A DNA stretch of 64,000 bases from an uncultured Candidatus Melainabacteria bacterium (GCA_934718135.1 CAKUZW010000001.1:62001-126000); one strand, 5' to 3'; positions 25,609-33,654 are shown, counted from the stretch's first letter. Notes: a model not told the origin generated them from the letters alone. Program-made: numbers and translations.

Positions 25609-26580
25609 TTATAATCCTAAACTCATATTATCATCTGAACCTGAACCGATATTTTTAATTACAGTTCTTGTATTGCCTTGAGCATCAAAAGTTTTCGGTT
25701 TCATTGTCATTTTAATTCTGTCAGCAAAAATAGTTCTAACTCCCTGAGTTATACTTGAACGGCCTGTAAAACAAGCTTGGTTAGGTTTTCCATCTGCTCC
25801 CGGGTACAAAGTAACCTTTGGACCTGCTGCATAATAATCTTGATACCAAATTCTTACATTCCCGCTTGCATTGAAAACCCCACGTTTTTGATTATACTCT
25901 TGGAAACTTGATTTTAGAGTCAATTTTGAACCGTCATCCATTGCCGCATTTGAAGTTGTATTTCCATAAGCGGTTAAATTACCTGAAGATGCTTCATATA
26001 CAAATCTATCAGCATAAGATTCGTTATTCTCTTGTTTTACTCTAGCATTTCCTGTCAAAACAAGTCTTTTTAAATCACCATTTTTATCCGTTGTAATTTG
26101 AGCTGAATTAGAGAAGGTTTCAATCTCTTTATACAACATTGTTACAGCTCCGGTTGCGGTCATAACACCTGTTTTTGTATCATATTCCTGAACATCTGAA
26201 TTGATTACAACAACCGGTGTTTTTCCTTCAAATACCACAGATTGGGTGTCCCCTTCCGCTCTTACGACTTTTGTAATTAAAGAAACTTTTAAAATGTTTG
26301 CCTTAACTTCTCTTTTTTTATTTTTCTTTATTTCGAAAGCATAAGGTTTGTTATAAAAAGTTGCAGTATCAAGGTTTTGATCCTTTGTCATACTAACATC
26401 AGCATTATCACCAACAACTTTCAAATCATCAACAGTAACTTTGACATTCCCATTGAATTTAATTTTATTATCCGCTTCATTATATGTTTGATTTTTAGAT
26501 TCAATAATCAAGTCAGAAGCTTGAACCGCAAGCCCTGTTAACAATAAAATTGATATAAATGCAGTTAAAAATTTTTTCAT
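25609..26580 (-). CDS. lptA: LptA/OstA-like periplasmic LPS transport protein
   Basis: A 323-residue exported protein with an N-terminal signal peptide (MKKFLTAFISILLLTGLAVQAS). OstA/LptA beta-jellyroll repeats follow, such as YNEADNKIKFNGNVKVTVDDLKVVGDNADV and YDTKTGVMTATGAVTMLYKEIETFSNSAQI. It appears to hold two jellyroll units, longer than the roughly 185 residues of E. coli LptA. LptA carries LPS across the periplasm as a bridge to LptD. The preceding gene is LptC-like with a 1-bp gap, which supports the assignment. The other Lpt genes are not in the window. Confidence 0.8.
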   Translation of the reverse strand: MKKFLTAFISILLLTGLAVQASDLIIESKNQTYNEADNKIKFNGNVKVTVDDLKVVGDNADVSMTKDQNLDTATFYNKPYAFEIKKNKKREVKANILKVSLITKVVRAEGDTQSVVFEGKTPVVVINSDVQEYDTKTGVMTATGAVTMLYKEIETFSNSAQITTDKNGDLKRLVLTGNARVKQENNESYADRFVYEASSGNLTAYGNTTSNAAMDDGSKLTLKSSFQEYNQKRGVFNASGNVRIWYQDYYAAGPKVTLYPGADGKPNQACFTGRSSITQGVRTIFADRIKMTMKPKTFDAQGNTRTVIKNIGSGSDDNMSLGL

Positions 26581-26581
26581 A

Positions 26582-27157
26582 CTATTTTTTATCCTCGTAA
26601 ACTTTTGACACAGTGTGTCCGCTTATTTTAAAACTGTTATAATCCGGACTAATTATAATTTTGTCCGCTGTTGAAAGTAATTCTTTCCCTTTTTGAATTC
26701 TAATATGCCCCTCAGCAACAATCGGAGTGTGAGAATTTACCCAATGAAGCTTATCAGCTTTTAGAGTAATTCCGTCTTTTAAAGCAATAAAAGTATCGCT
26801 ATACAAAGTTATATCTCCAACTTTTGAATCATAAGTCCCTTTAGAAGATTCAAAACTCATTGAAACTTCATTATCTTTGTAGAAATTTCCGGTAACTTTG
26901 TTCAACTGAGCAACATTATTGTCCCATTTTCCTGTTTCTCCGTAAATTTCCCAATACTTTTGATCCTCTTTAGTTTCCGTTAAAATTATCCCTTTAACAA
27001 TAGCTTCCTGTTCTTCTTCCTTAGAAGCCATTTGCTGTCTGTTAAAATCATGAGTAATCACACCGGCTGTAATAAAAGCCCATGCCAAAATTCCGCCAAG
27101 AGCTAACAATACAGCTACATACATTCTTTTCTTTTTCGGTAATTCTTTCCAGTCCAT
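26582..27157 (-). CDS. lptC: LptC-like inner-membrane LPS transport protein
   Basis: A 191-residue protein with one N-terminal membrane helix (about residues 13-33, VAVLLALGGILAWAFITAGV) and a periplasmic beta-rich domain: GIILTETKEDQKYWEIYGETGKW, FESSKGTYDSKVGDITLYSDT, and KADKLHWVNSHTPIVAEGHIRIQKG. This is the LptC pattern of W-x-(I/L) and A-x-x-x-x-Y/W strands. LptC sits on the LptBFG transporter and passes LPS to LptA, encoded next. It is the first gene of the six-gene operon ending in topA. Confidence 0.82.
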   Translation of the reverse strand: MDWKELPKKKRMYVAVLLALGGILAWAFITAGVITHDFNRQQMASKEEEQEAIVKGIILTETKEDQKYWEIYGETGKWDNNVAQLNKVTGNFYKDNEVSMSFESSKGTYDSKVGDITLYSDTFIALKDGITLKADKLHWVNSHTPIVAEGHIRIQKGKELLSTADKIIISPDYNSFKISGHTVSKVYEDKK

Positions 27158-27202
27158 ACCATGAATTTTATCACAAAAGATATTTAAAGGGAATTAATAT
27201 TA

Positions 27203-27247
27203 TTAAAAGGAGAAGGAAATAGGGAAATAAGTTCGTTACGGTTTTTA
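27203..27247 (-). repeat. Pyrimidine-rich dispersed repeat, non-coding copy
   Basis: Reads AGAAGGAAATAGGGAAATAA followed by GTTCGTTACGG on the plus strand. It is the reverse complement of the LFPYFPIS-coding unit. Confidence 0.75.
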
Positions 27248-27269
27248 TCATGAAAAACCTTACCTATTC

Positions 27270-27581
27270 CTATTTCAACCCTTTTGCAACCATGTACAAG
27301 GTGTATTGGTTTTCTTTACTCAATGAATCATAAATTTTATTGATTTCGGATTTCAAATCTTTCTCTTTAGGGGATGAAAATTGGAAAAAATCCACCAATT
27401 CAACATTTAGGGCATTTGCAATTTTTTCTAGCGTACCTATGGACGGAAAATTTTGACCAACTTCAAGCTTGCTGATATATCCGTTATCAACCCCTATAAT
27501 CTCGGATAACTTTTCTTGTGTTATTTTTCTTGTTTTTCTTATTTCTTTAACTTTTAAACCTAATAATTCTTTTGTATCCAT
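27270..27581 (-). CDS. XRE-family regulator, type A (103 aa), divergent to a prepilin
   Basis: A helix-turn-helix protein of the same type as the one at 11566: LGLKVKEIRKTRKITQEKLSEIIGVDNGYISKLEVGQNFPSIGTLEKIANAL, followed by a helical tail of about 40 residues with DFFQFSSPKEKDLKSEINKIY. The prepilin at 27790 starts 208 bp away on the other strand; the 11566 module has 209 bp. The motif GGTTATTTATA sits over the likely -10 of this gene, as in the other type A module. I infer that it regulates itself and the prepilin. Confidence 0.85.
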   Translation of the reverse strand: MDTKELLGLKVKEIRKTRKITQEKLSEIIGVDNGYISKLEVGQNFPSIGTLEKIANALNVELVDFFQFSSPKEKDLKSEINKIYDSLSKENQYTLYMVAKGLK

Positions 27582-27616
27582 GAATACCCCTTAGGGAATT
27601 ATTCTAATATTCAATA

Positions 27617-27627
27617 GGTTATTTATA
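27617..27627. promoter_or_regulatory. Shared motif over the type A regulator promoter, second copy
   Basis: GGTTATTTATA, identical to 11917-11927, at the same distance from its regulator start. The minus strand has TGTATAAA, an extended -10 candidate. Confidence 0.5.
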
Positions 27628-27669
27628 CATACTAAAATATTGATAATAATTTTATAAATATCACATATA

Positions 27670-27697
27670 TTGACAAAATTATCAGAATGAATAATAA
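27670..27697 (+). promoter_or_regulatory. Promoter candidate for the prepilin at 27790
   Basis: A perfect TTGACA (27670-27675) and TAATAA (27692-27697) with a 16-bp spacer. The -10 is weak. Confidence 0.45.
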
Positions 27698-27745
27698 TTA
27701 ATTAGAAATTAGCAATAATTTAGTATAAAGAAACAAGAAAAGTAT

Positions 27746-27765
27746 GTTGGGTCAGAAAGTCCAAC
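27746..27765. promoter_or_regulatory. GTTGGG...CCAAC hairpin in prepilin leader
   Basis: GTTGGGTCAGAAAGTCCAAC ends exactly 24 bases before the ATG, as in the 15046 gene. The ribosome-binding site GAAAGGA lies between hairpin and start. Confidence 0.6.
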
Positions 27766-27789
27766 GTTAAAATACGAAAGGAATATAGT

Positions 27790-28758
27790 ATGAAGAAAAT
27801 TTTTAAGGGAAAAACCGTTCGCAATGACATGATTAATAAAAACGTAAAGGACTTATTCCCTTATTTCCCTATTTCCTTGTCCCTTAATAAAAAGTTAAGG
27901 AGATTCCGGATCCTCTCTTGGATTATTGGCGGGTCGGCCGGCTCAACGCAGCCCTCCCCAGGACGAGCTACACTATCGTTTCGCTCTTGCCAAAATCCGC
28001 AGTCCGGAATGACATTTATGAAACAACCTGCCTTTACTTTAGTCGAAGGTGGTACGCACGTAGATTTGCCACCAACAAAGGTGAAGTTTGCTTTTACATT
28101 AGCCGAAGTCCTTATCACCCTTGGCATCATTGGCATTGTGGCAGCGATGACGATTCCGACACTCATCACAAATCATCAAAAGAAACAGACGGTAGTTAAA
28201 CTTCAAAAAGCAATTTCTGTTTTAAATCAAGCATACAGATTGGCTTATGACGATGTTGGAGAGGTTTCAATAGAAGATGCCAGTTCAATGATGGCTAAAG
28301 ATTATTTTGACAAATACTGGGCTCCATATCTAAAAACTTCTTTGTATTGTACAGATTACTCTGTTTGTGGTTATTCTTCAAATACTCCATTGACATTTAG
28401 AAATGGAACGCGGGATCCTGGATCATTGGTTTATCCGCTAGCTCGTACAACATTTTATACTCCTGATGGCTTCTTATATGTTATTATGACCAGTATTACG
28501 TCAAATGATGAATTTATTCCTTCAGGAATGGTCAGAGTTGATATCAATGGTGCCGCACCTCCTAATATGTACGGAAAAGATGTCTTTCAATTAATACGCA
28601 AAACAGATGGCGAAAAAGGCGGGTTAGTTCTCCCTGAGTGTTCTCAATATTCAGATAGTCAGGTAAATACCAACTGTTCAGATAGAGGCTATGGCACATG
28701 TTGTGCAGAAAAGATTAAACGTGCAGGTTGGAGAATTGATGACAGTTATCCTTGGTAA
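27790..28758 (+). CDS. Prepilin-like protein with mosaic extension and two pilin signals
   Basis: A 322-residue frame starting MKKIFKGKTVRND after GAAAGGA. The leader contains the LFPYFPIS unit (27841-27887), then a GC-rich block (about 27899-28015) coding IIGGSAGSTQPSPGRATLS, unlike its surroundings. The first pilin signal begins at A81-F82 (AFTLVEGGTHVDLPPTKVK) and the second at A101-F102 (AFTLAEVLITLGIIGIVAAMT), 20 residues on. The mature domain has several Cys, the signature VDINGAAPPNMYGKD, and ends GWRIDDSYPW, nearly as in the 32824 gene. A divergent XRE gene (27270) is likely its regulator. The first signal may be a relic. Confidence 0.8.
   Translation: MKKIFKGKTVRNDMINKNVKDLFPYFPISLSLNKKLRRFRILSWIIGGSAGSTQPSPGRATLSFRSCQNPQSGMTFMKQPAFTLVEGGTHVDLPPTKVKFAFTLAEVLITLGIIGIVAAMTIPTLITNHQKKQTVVKLQKAISVLNQAYRLAYDDVGEVSIEDASSMMAKDYFDKYWAPYLKTSLYCTDYSVCGYSSNTPLTFRNGTRDPGSLVYPLARTTFYTPDGFLYVIMTSITSNDEFIPSGMVRVDINGAAPPNMYGKDVFQLIRKTDGEKGGLVLPECSQYSDSQVNTNCSDRGYGTCCAEKIKRAGWRIDDSYPW
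27841..27887 (+). repeat. LFPYFPIS-coding repeat, copy in the 27790 gene
   Basis: Closely matches 12611-12657 and uses the same reading frame. Confidence 0.8.
27899..28015. repeat. GC-rich palindrome-flanked insert within the prepilin leader
   Basis: The block is bordered by GATTCCGGATCC and AGTCCGGAATGAC, which are partly inverted. It includes GGCGGGTCGGCCGGCTC, far more GC-rich than the flanks. It keeps the reading frame open. Confidence 0.65.
28056..28085 (+). repeat. HVDLPPTKVK 30-bp module, copy 2
   Basis: Identical to the copies at 15369, 32895 and 45384. Confidence 0.9.
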
Positions 28759-28934
28759 AAAACTATTATTGGGTTTTATATATTTGTTTTGTCCCTTTTT
28801 GTTCATTCTATTTAATGAAACTCTAAAGTCTAGTGCGATAAGTGCTTTTATTCACTTTACTTAATAATTAATCATTTTCTCTACTTTTGTAATATAATCA
28901 TAATGTCAGATTAGGGAAATAGAGGGTATTTTAT

Positions 28935-29843
28935 ATGACATTAAGATATGATTGTGGTGAAGTTATTACAGCAATGGCTACTCCTATGGATAAGACCGGT
29001 GCTATTGATTATGATAAAGTTGAAGCATTGACAAAACATTTAATTGCAACAGGCAGTGATGCAATATTGGTTGCCGGAACCTCAGGAGAATCTCCAACAT
29101 TGACAAATGAAGAAGAAATTGAACTTGTTAGCACTGTTAAACGTGCTGCTGCAAATAAAGCAAAAATTATTCTTGGTGCAGGTTCAAATTCAACAGCGTC
29201 TGCTATTGAATATTCAAAATTTGCTCAAAAAGAAGAAGTTGATGCTATTTTGTCAGTCGTTCCTTATTATAACAAACCTAATCAAAGAGGTTTAATTGAA
29301 CACTTTTCAGCAATTGCGAAAGCAACAACTTTGCCTATTATCATGTATAATATTCCGTCACGAACAGGAATTACAATGGAACCTAAAACAGTTGCTTATT
29401 TAGCTTCTACTTTTGATAATATTGTTGCTATCAAGCAAAGCTGTCCTGATTTAGATAAAGTTACAGAAATGAGAATTCTATGTCCTGATGATTTTTCAAT
29501 CTATTCAGGAGATGACAGTTTGACTCTTCCAATGTTGTCATTGGGGGCAAGAGGTGTAATTTCGGTTGCATCTCATTTATTTGGTTCTGAAATTAAATCA
29601 ATGATTAGAAACTTCAAAACGGGTGAAGTTGTGGCTGCTAGAAATATGCACAAAAAACTTTATCCTGCATTTAGAGCATTATTCATGGCTCCAAATCCAA
29701 TTCCTGTAAAAGCTGCATTAGCTTATAAAGGTTTAATTGAAGAATTTGTAAGAAGACCGTTAGTTACATTGACTCAGGACGAAAAAATCGAATTGTTCAG
29801 AGTAATTGACAGTGTTAAGAAAGAATTAAGCGAGGAGGACTAG
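28935..29843 (+). CDS. dapA: 4-hydroxy-tetrahydrodipicolinate synthase
   Basis: A 302-residue class I aldolase-fold enzyme that condenses pyruvate with aspartate semialdehyde, the first committed step to lysine and diaminopimelate. GTSGESPTLTNEE holds the phosphate-like binding site. MYNIPSRTGI has the active-site Tyr and Arg. The Schiff-base lysine lies in IVAIKQSCPD. YSGDDSLTLPMLSLGARGVISVASH completes the signature. SD GAGGG is present, with TATAAT at 28893-28898 upstream. The product feeds peptidoglycan synthesis. It is followed after 67 bp by secD. Confidence 0.95.
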   Translation: MTLRYDCGEVITAMATPMDKTGAIDYDKVEALTKHLIATGSDAILVAGTSGESPTLTNEEEIELVSTVKRAAANKAKIILGAGSNSTASAIEYSKFAQKEEVDAILSVVPYYNKPNQRGLIEHFSAIAKATTLPIIMYNIPSRTGITMEPKTVAYLASTFDNIVAIKQSCPDLDKVTEMRILCPDDFSIYSGDDSLTLPMLSLGARGVISVASHLFGSEIKSMIRNFKTGEVVAARNMHKKLYPAFRALFMAPNPIPVKAALAYKGLIEEFVRRPLVTLTQDEKIELFRVIDSVKKELSEED

Positions 29844-29910
29844 TTCTTTTATTTTCGCTTGATGATATTAATAATAAATTAGTTAGTACACATATAAAGA
29901 GGGTAAAAAA

Positions 29911-31242
29911 TTGAAAAACAAGATTATTATGTTTTGGGTTATTGTAGCAATTGTGCTTGCTTCAATTTTCACAATCTACAAAAAACCTACAAAACTCGGA
30001 CTTGACCTTGTCGGTGGTTCAAGAATTATGCTTGAAGCAAAAACTACCGATTCGGTAACTAAAATTACTCCGGAAGTTATGAGCCGTTTGCAATACGCTA
30101 TCGAAAGCCGTGTAAACAAACTTGGTGTTTCAGAAACAAGTGTGGCTCAAGTCGGAGATAAAAGACTTTTGGTTGAAATTCCAAACGTAACTGATTTGAA
30201 AGAAGCAGAAGCATTCTTAGGTAAAACAGCTCAATTGGAATTTAAACAACCTGTATTTGATGCTAATCATCAACCTAAAAGAGATGCTCAAGGTCAATTG
30301 ATGTGGGAACCTACAGGTTTGACCGGTGAAGATTTGAAATCAGCATCTATCGGTTCAGATCAAACAGGTCAATGGACTGTATCATTGGAATTCAATGGTA
30401 ATGGTGCAACTAAGTTTGCTGAATTGACTCAAAAATTAGTTGGTCAACAAATGGCTATTTTCTTTGATAACGAAGAAATTTCAGCTCCTGTTATCAGGGA
30501 AGCTATTTTTGGTGGTAGAGCAGAAATCTCAGGCGGTAGCAGCGGATTTAAATATGAAGAAGCCGAAAAAATGGTTAACTTGTTGAACGCCGGTGCTTTA
30601 CCTGTTCCATCTGATATCATTCAAGAAAACACTGTTGGACCTACTTTGGGTGCTGATAGTATTGAAAAATCAAAATTTGCAGGTTTAATCGGTGTTGGCT
30701 TTGTAATGTTCTTTATGATTTTTGCTTACAGATTACCTGGTGCAATTGCTGACGTTGCGTTGATTGTTTACGGTTTAATCTTATTTGCATTATTCAAAGC
30801 AATCCCTGTAACACTTACATTAGCCGGTATTGCAGGTTTCATCTTGTCAGTAGGTATGGCGGTTGATGCGAACATTCTTATTTTTGAAAGAACAAAAGAA
30901 GAGTTGAAAGCAGGTAGAAATTTATTTACAGCAATCAATTCAGGTTTTGATAGAGCATTTACAAGTATTTTCGATTCAAACATGACAACAATTTTGACAT
31001 GTGTAATCTTGTATTTCTTAGGTACAAGTGTTGTTAAAGGTTTTGCTTTAACATTGGCAATCGGTGTTCTTGTTTCAATGTTCACCGCTATTACGGTTAC
31101 TAAAAACTTCATGCACTTAATCTTTGGTACAGGGGAATTGAAATACCCTGCATTGTTCGGTTTATCTAAAAATGAAATCGGTCAAGGTTATGAAGTTACG
31201 GAAACTAAACGTGAAAAAGCTCGTTTTGGTATTTTAGACTAA
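29911..31242 (+). CDS. secD: Protein translocase subunit SecD
   Basis: A 443-residue inner-membrane protein that, with SecF, uses the proton gradient to help pull exported proteins through SecYEG. It starts at a TTG after GAGGG. One N-terminal helix is followed by a periplasmic P1 domain (LGLDLVGGSRIMLEA ... NRVNKLGVSETSVAQVG) and then five membrane helices, with SVGMAVDANILIFERTKEEL as the conserved RND-type motif. It is shorter than E. coli SecD (615 aa), having a reduced P1, as in many other phyla. SecF follows 22 bases later. Confidence 0.95.
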   Translation: MKNKIIMFWVIVAIVLASIFTIYKKPTKLGLDLVGGSRIMLEAKTTDSVTKITPEVMSRLQYAIESRVNKLGVSETSVAQVGDKRLLVEIPNVTDLKEAEAFLGKTAQLEFKQPVFDANHQPKRDAQGQLMWEPTGLTGEDLKSASIGSDQTGQWTVSLEFNGNGATKFAELTQKLVGQQMAIFFDNEEISAPVIREAIFGGRAEISGGSSGFKYEEAEKMVNLLNAGALPVPSDIIQENTVGPTLGADSIEKSKFAGLIGVGFVMFFMIFAYRLPGAIADVALIVYGLILFALFKAIPVTLTLAGIAGFILSVGMAVDANILIFERTKEELKAGRNLFTAINSGFDRAFTSIFDSNMTTILTCVILYFLGTSVVKGFALTLAIGVLVSMFTAITVTKNFMHLIFGTGELKYPALFGLSKNEIGQGYEVTETKREKARFGILD

Positions 31243-31264
31243 GAAAGTATGAGGTAATTATAAA

Positions 31265-32245
31265 ATGTTTAATTTTGGAAAAAACGCAGTACACGTTGTA
31301 AAATATAGGGTCGTATGGATGTGCTTGTCAGCTCTTCTATTGATTCCGGGTATAATTGCTATGGTGTACTCAATGGTTACATATCCGACACATACCCCTG
31401 TAAAGGTTGGTATTGATTATACAGGTGGTACTATTTTGCAATACGGTACTCCTGAAACTACTACAAGTGATGAACTTGGTAAAACAAGAGATGAATTGGA
31501 TAAAATTGATGTGAAAAATCCATACATTCAAATTTTGAATGTAACTCCAACTGCTGAAAATAATAATATTAAATCTATTATTTCAATCAGAACAGGATTT
31601 ATTGATGAAGGTTCTGATACCGCATCTAAAATCACATCAGTAATGAAAAAACAATACAAGAATGCTGAACTTATCCAAGTTTCATCTGTTGGACCTACAT
31701 TAGGTAAGGAGTTATTTAAAATGTCAATTTTAGCTTTAACATTGGCTATTATTGGTATGATTATGTATATTTCATTCAGATTTAAATTAGAATACGCGAT
31801 TGCTGCAATTTTAGGATTGGTTCATGACTGTTTGTTTGTAGTTGGTGTATTTTCAATTTTAGGTCTGTTCTGTGATGTTCAGGTTGACGGATTGTTCTTA
31901 ACAGCGATTTTGACATTGATTGGTTTCTCAATTAACGATACAATCGTAACATTTGACAGAATTAGAGAAAACTTGAGATATTATGGTAAGAAAATGACAT
32001 TTGGTGAAATTGTTGATGCTTCTGTTAACCAAACTTTAGCAAGAAGTGTAAACACTTCATTAACTGCATTTATCACACTTGCTGCATTGTACTTCTTCGG
32101 TGGAGTTACAACAAAAGATTTCGTTTTAGCAATGATGATTGGTGTTGTAGTTGGTACTTACTCTAGTATTTTCTTCTGTTCAATGCTTGTTGATTTCTGG
32201 GAAGAAAAGAAAGGTCAACCAAAACACATGGCAATTGAAGGCTAA
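31265..32245 (+). CDS. secF: Protein translocase subunit SecF
   Basis: A 326-residue partner of SecD. The first helix is near residues 14-36. The periplasmic domain has VKVGIDYTGGTILQYG and SVGPTLGKEL. Five further helices follow, with IGFSINDTIVTFDRIRENLRYYG, the SecF signature. A GAGG site precedes the ATG. It forms an operon with secD and ends before a hairpin terminator. Confidence 0.95.
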   Translation: MFNFGKNAVHVVKYRVVWMCLSALLLIPGIIAMVYSMVTYPTHTPVKVGIDYTGGTILQYGTPETTTSDELGKTRDELDKIDVKNPYIQILNVTPTAENNNIKSIISIRTGFIDEGSDTASKITSVMKKQYKNAELIQVSSVGPTLGKELFKMSILALTLAIIGMIMYISFRFKLEYAIAAILGLVHDCLFVVGVFSILGLFCDVQVDGLFLTAILTLIGFSINDTIVTFDRIRENLRYYGKKMTFGEIVDASVNQTLARSVNTSLTAFITLAALYFFGGVTTKDFVLAMMIGVVVGTYSSIFFCSMLVDFWEEKKGQPKHMAIEG

Positions 32246-32314
32246 TTGAGAAGAACTCAACCCTCAGCTTTTGCATACAGACTCACAGGGTGGGAGATTA
32301 ATTTTAAATATAAA

Positions 32315-32348
32315 AAGGCGGCAGATTGAATTATCAATCTGCCGCCTT
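32315..32348. terminator. GC-rich hairpin terminator after secF
   Basis: AAGGCGGCAGATTGA pairs perfectly with TCAATCTGCCGCCTT around a 4-nt loop. T-rich tails exist on both strands, best on the minus strand. Confidence 0.75.
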
Positions 32349-32358
32349 GCTTTCTTTC

Positions 32359-32407
32359 TAAGGGAAAAGGAAATAGGGGAGAAGGGAATAAGTTCGTTAT
32401 GTTTTTA
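32359..32407 (-). repeat. Pyrimidine-rich dispersed repeat, non-coding copy
   Basis: AGGGAAAAGGAAATAGGGGA then AAGTTCGTTATG on the plus strand, a diverged reverse copy. Confidence 0.65.
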
Positions 32408-32444
32408 TCTTTAATGGCATCCTGAGGACACACAACTTTATTCA

Positions 32445-32660
32445 TTAAATAGGATAAATAACATCCAAACTCAAATTCAAAACAACACAAATTTTAACAA
32501 CAATAACAATAGTCGGATTAGCTTTCCGATTTTCAATCATATTGAGATACTTTGTCGAAATTCCAACTTGTTCAGCAAGTTTTTCTTGAGAAAGTCTTTT
32601 TCTTAATCTTTCCAACCTAATGTTATCAGCAATTATTTGAAGTATTTCATTATCATCCAT
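32445..32660 (-). CDS. XRE-family regulator, type B (71 aa), divergent to a prepilin
   Basis: A single helix-turn-helix domain: IADNIRLERLRKRLSQEKLAEQVGISTKYLNMIENRKANPTIVIVVKICVVL. It has no extra domain, like the type B regulator at 14656. The prepilin at 32824 starts 163 bp away on the other strand. The gap has TTGACA facing the prepilin and an imperfect ATGAA-N6-TTCAT palindrome placed as in the other type B module. I infer local regulation of the prepilin. Confidence 0.85.
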   Translation of the reverse strand: MDDNEILQIIADNIRLERLRKRLSQEKLAEQVGISTKYLNMIENRKANPTIVIVVKICVVLNLSLDVIYPI

Positions 32661-32678
32661 AGACTAATTTTATTTAAT

Positions 32679-32731
32679 TTGACAAATAAATATTATCCAT
32701 GATAGTTTACATGTTATGAATTATAGTTCAT
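32679..32731 (+). promoter_or_regulatory. Promoter/operator candidate of the 32824 prepilin
   Basis: TTGACA at 32679-32684, a weak -10 near 32703, and ATGAATTATAGTTCAT at 32716-32731, palindromic except one base pair. The distance from TTGACA to the palindrome core (37 nt) is close to that in the 14.9-kb module (35 nt). Confidence 0.5.
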
Positions 32732-32750
32732 GATATAAGGAGGTTATACC

Positions 32751-32777
32751 ATGAATAAGAAATTATATTACATATAA
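32751..32777 (+). CDS. Possible 8-codon leader peptide
   Basis: A short frame MNKKLYYI with an ideal AAGGAGG ribosome-binding site about 7 nt upstream. It ends 46 bp before the prepilin ATG and is in a different frame. It may be a regulatory leader ORF or a remnant of an earlier gene start. Confidence 0.4.
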   Translation: MNKKLYYI

Positions 32778-32823
32778 AGCGACTAAGTCTATAGAATATT
32801 TGCAAATAAAGAAAGGAAGAAAT

Positions 32824-33654
32824 ATGAAAGAATTTTTTAAGGGAAAAGGAACAAGGAACAAGGAACTTGCCTTTACTTTAGCCGAAGGTGCTACGCACGT
32901 AGATTTGCCACCAACAAAGGTGAAGTTTGCTTTTACATTAGCCGAAACCCTCATTACCCTTGGCATCATTGGCATAGTGGCAGCAATGACAATTCCGGGA
33001 TTAATTGAAACTTATCAAAAGAAAGCAACGGCAGAAAAGTTGAAAGAAATGTACAGTATTATTACTCAGGCAGCGAAAATGTACACCAATGATACGGAAA
33101 CTGAATTTGGTTCATTTGACACTCAATTATCAGAAAAAGAATTTTTGGACAAATATTTTTCTCCGTATGTCAAAGTTGTGTTGAAATGCGAGAATACGAC
33201 GGATTGTTACAAAGGAAAAACACCGTTAGCCATAGACAGAAAAACTGCTGCAGTTATGCCTCCTTATATGATAGGATTACTCAATGGTTCATTTGTCGGG
33301 GTTGTAAAAAGAGCGGGAGGAGCTGTTTTTTACGTAGATATAAATGGAGCCGCAGGGCCAAATGTTTCAGGACGAGATATTTTTAATTTTTATCTAGTAA
33401 ATACAGATACATTAGGAACTCACGGAGGATGTGAAAGTGTACTAAATAAATTAAAACTTTTTAAATCCGGATTGTACGCGGGCTCCTATGATAGTTGCTA
33501 TGCCCCACATGCCTCTATGACAAGGCAATACTTGTTAGAAATTCATGACCGTTCTTGTAATAGAAAGGCTCGCAGGTTAGATGATATCGGTGATGCATGT
33601 GCCGCAGTCATTATGATGGACGGTTGGAAGATTAGTAAGGACTACCCGTGGTAG
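32824..33654 (+). CDS. Prepilin-like protein with two pilin signals
   Basis: The start is the ATG at 32824 with GAAAGGA upstream; an in-frame TTG at 32800 is less likely. The 276-residue product opens MKEFFKGKGTRNKEL. The first pilin signal is at A16-F17 (AFTLAEGATHVDLPPTKVK) and the second at A36-F37 (AFTLAETLITLGIIGIVAAMT), 20 residues apart. This is the shortest family member with the doubled signal, without the large repeat insert. The mature domain has many Cys, VDINGAAGPNVSGRD, and ends GWKISKDYPW, like the 27790 gene. The XRE gene at 32445 is divergent. Confidence 0.82.
   Translation: MKEFFKGKGTRNKELAFTLAEGATHVDLPPTKVKFAFTLAETLITLGIIGIVAAMTIPGLIETYQKKATAEKLKEMYSIITQAAKMYTNDTETEFGSFDTQLSEKEFLDKYFSPYVKVVLKCENTTDCYKGKTPLAIDRKTAAVMPPYMIGLLNGSFVGVVKRAGGAVFYVDINGAAGPNVSGRDIFNFYLVNTDTLGTHGGCESVLNKLKLFKSGLYAGSYDSCYAPHASMTRQYLLEIHDRSCNRKARRLDDIGDACAAVIMMDGWKISKDYPW
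32895..32924 (+). repeat. HVDLPPTKVK 30-bp module, copy 3
   Basis: Identical to the copies at 15369, 28056 and 45384. Confidence 0.9.

Noticed and set aside
32257..32490. 77-codon minus-strand frame after secF
   Set aside because: It spans the terminator hairpin and a dispersed repeat and overlaps the XRE gene end; no gene-like features.
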